Assembly: GCA_947177545.1 (NCBI GenBank)
Contig: CAMWVF010000064.1
Location: 1 to 6,535 of the forward strand
Direction: 5' to 3'
DNA from: an uncultured Clostridia bacterium
GTDB lineage: Bacteria > Bacillota > Clostridia > Oscillospirales > Ruminococcaceae
Length of the DNA: 6,535 nt
Positions 5,341-6,535 of the stretch are shown one piece after another. Numbering within the stretch: the first letter of the stretch is position 1; every line of letters starts with the position of its first letter. The notes below the pieces were generated by a model. The model searched no databases and was not told the origin of the DNA. It saw only the letters and a program-made list of their open reading frames with translations. A program made the translations under genes and the position numbers.

Positions 5341-5427
5341 TTAAAATTCCTTTCGATAATTAAGCACCCGCTTGAGGGGCGTGAAAAAGTCAGTGTATAC
5401 CGTATCTAAACGCAGGGCGTTCCCCAT
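5341..5427 (-). CDS. Possible 28-aa small ORF just upstream of the flavoprotein
   Basis: ATG at 5425-5427 opens a 28-codon frame (MGNALRLDTVYTDFF...) that ends at TAA 5341-5343, one base before the flavoprotein ATG. Its last codons contain the flavoprotein's ribosome binding site, the same arrangement as in the coupled pair at 3040. It lacks a good ribosome binding site and resembles nothing I know. It could be a leader peptide, a remnant, or chance. It overlaps the other tiny ORF at 5390-5473. Confidence 0.2.
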   Translation of the reverse strand: MGNALRLDTVYTDFFTPLKRVLNYRKEF

Positions 5428-5473
5428 CCGCCGCGCCGTCTCCGATTGTTATACAGCCGAAATACTCTTTCAT
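5390..5473 (-). CDS. Possible 27-aa small ORF overlapping the rpiR-family stop
   Basis: Its ATG (5471-5473) overlaps the TGA of the RpiR-family gene in an ATGA arrangement, typical of translational coupling. It codes for MKEYFGCITIGDG... and stops at 5390-5392. There is no good ribosome binding site (AGGAC is about 14 bases away) and no recognised homology. It competes with the 28-aa frame at 5341-5427; at most one is likely to be real. Confidence 0.25.
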   Translation of the reverse strand: MKEYFGCITIGDGAADGERPAFRYGIH

Positions 5474-6384
5474 ATATTTTTTATATCGTCCTGTTTAAAA
5501 TCATAATCCTGATCGTCTGAATTTTCGTACACCTCGTACTCATCATAGATTTTTTCCAGACGCTCGTAATTTTTTACAACATAATCGCTCTTTCGCATAC
5601 CCACCGCCACGATAAGGGCGTTTATCACGCTCATGGGAGCAACAAGCGAGTCCGCAAAGGAAACCATATCGCTCCTTGCCAGCAGGATATTATCCGCATA
5701 CGCAGCTAACGGAGAAGCTTTGCAGTCGGTTATTGCAATGACCTTTGCCCCACGTGAGGAAGCGTACTTAAAAGCCTTGACGGTGTGCTTTGAGTAGCGG
5801 GGGAAGCTTATGCCTATCATGATATCGTCCACGCCGATATTTAAAATCTGCTCGAACATTTCGCTTGTGGAGGTGGTGTGTACAAGCTTCACGCTCTCAA
5901 ACATCATGTTGAAATAAAAGGACAGAAATCTCGCCAGCACCGCCGCAGACCGTGCGCCGATAACATAAATATTTTTCGCCCTGCAAAGAGTATCCACAGT
6001 GCGGTGGAACTCCTCTCTGTCCCCCTCTTCAAGGGTCTTGCGTATCTTATCCATATCCATGTTCAGTACCTTTTCGTACACGTCCTCGCCGCTCATCTGG
6101 TCGTTCATAACGTCAATTCTCTGCACCGCAGTAAGCTTGTTGCTGGTGTACTCCTTTAACGCCCGCTGCAATTCGGGGTAGCCTTCAAAGCCAAGCTCTG
6201 TGGCAAATCTCACCACCGTGGATTCGCTTACGCCAACAATTGCACCAAGTCTTGAAGCGGTCATGAACGCCGCCTTATCATAGGTGGTCATAATGTATTC
6301 GGCAATTTTTTTATGACCCTTTGAAAGCGACGGGAGGATTTCCTCCAGCCTGTTAAAAAGGTTTGCGTTAGGTTCGTTTGCCAT
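5470..6384 (-). CDS. RpiR/MurR-family transcriptional regulator (HTH plus SIS)
   Basis: The 304-aa protein has the two-domain RpiR architecture. Residues 9-85 are the HTH_6 DNA-binding domain, with the recognition region T-A-S-R-L-G-A-I-V-G-V-S-E-S-T-V-V-R-F and the usual L-G-F-x-G-Y-P-E-L-Q that follows. Residues about 125-265 are a SIS phosphosugar-binding domain, seen in Y-V-I-G-A-R-S-A-A and in I-G-I-S-F-P-R-Y-S and V-I-A-I-T-D-C-K-A-S-P-L. The C-terminus is acidic and probably disordered. Relatives bind a sugar phosphate and control sugar or cell-wall recycling genes. No sugar gene is adjacent here, so target and ligand are unknown. ATG at 6382-6384 has AAAGGAG nine bases upstream. The gene begins 29 bases after the DUF3006 stop. 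Confidence 0.93.
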   Translation of the reverse strand: MANEPNANLFNRLEEILPSLSKGHKKIAEYIMTTYDKAAFMTASRLGAIVGVSESTVVRFATELGFEGYPELQRALKEYTSNKLTAVQRIDVMNDQMSGEDVYEKVLNMDMDKIRKTLEEGDREEFHRTVDTLCRAKNIYVIGARSAAVLARFLSFYFNMMFESVKLVHTTSTSEMFEQILNIGVDDIMIGISFPRYSKHTVKAFKYASSRGAKVIAITDCKASPLAAYADNILLARSDMVSFADSLVAPMSVINALIVAVGMRKSDYVVKNYERLEKIYDEYEVYENSDDQDYDFKQDDIKNI

Positions 6385-6413
6385 TGCAATTTACTCCTTT
6401 ATTTTCGGGAAAA

Positions 6414-6535
6414 TCATTCCCACAAATTATTTTGCAGTTGGGTAATTTTTTTGCGTCTTTCCTCTGTATCCTTTTTATTTTTTACGTAGATCCCGTCAAT
6501 AAGCTCAACAACGTCCCCCTCGCGAACGTCCTCCG
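6414..6535 (-). CDS. DUF3006-like protein, C-terminal part (partial)
   Basis: A minus-strand frame is open from the window edge to TGA at 6414-6416 and gives 39 residues: an E-D-V-R-E-G-D-V-V-E-L start, then K-K-D-T-E-E-R-R-K-K-I and an L-x-x-L-W-E end. The E-G-D-V strand followed by a basic D-x-E-E-x-R-R-x-x-I-x-x-L-x-x-x-L-W helix matches my memory of DUF3006 C-termini. In Bacillota such small genes often accompany ComEC-like metallo-beta-lactamase-fold proteins; whether that holds here lies beyond the window. Function is unknown. The short length of the visible part limits confidence in the family name but not in the coding call. Confidence 0.65.
   Translation of the reverse strand, partial: EDVREGDVVELIDGIYVKNKKDTEERRKKITQLQNNLWE

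Noticed and set aside
5361..5383. Terminator between the RpiR-family gene and the flavoprotein gene
   Set aside because: CACGCCCC and AGCGGGTG pair only imperfectly and no U-tract follows on the minus strand.

Overview
The window looks like chromosomal DNA from an anaerobic Bacillota, most likely class Clostridia (an Oscillospirales/Ruminococcaceae-like gut organism is my guess). The grounds are AGGAGG-type ribosome binding sites, clear sigma-A promoters, a CoaX-type pantothenate kinase, an ECF transporter S component, an HI0933-type flavoprotein and a DUF3006 protein. The lineage call is inference; no rRNA, tRNA or other phylogenetic marker is present.

Left part, plus strand (1-1743): the 3' end of coaX (type III pantothenate kinase) is followed by an ECF S component, so the pair probably takes up and phosphorylates pantothenate for CoA synthesis. 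A long hairpin and a probable terminator follow. A strong extended -10 promoter then drives a TPR lipoprotein, which ends in two tandem terminators.

Right part, minus strand (6535 down to 1742), read in transcription order: the 3' end of a DUF3006 protein; an RpiR/MurR-family regulator (HTH plus SIS); a 127-bp gap with two competing tiny ORFs; an HI0933/BaiN-like FAD oxidoreductase; an AT-rich SUKH-3-type immunity gene broken by a frameshift in a TA dinucleotide run; a YkgJ/UPF0153-like Cys-cluster protein; a translationally coupled HD-domain phosphohydrolase (YfbR/HDDC2-like); and a 190-aa Cys/His/Pro-rich protein with its own sigma-A promoter. The last gene converges on the TPR lipoprotein gene, and the bidirectional terminator between them can serve both.

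Most of this is ordinary housekeeping or accessory chromosome. Two points deserve a second look. The SUKH-3 gene would regain a 168-aa frame by losing one TA unit (phase variation, decay or sequencing error). The Cys/His/Pro-rich protein belongs to no family I recognise. No mobile element, CRISPR array, RNA gene or replication origin was seen. No stretch longer than about 200 bases lacks a gene or gene remnant.
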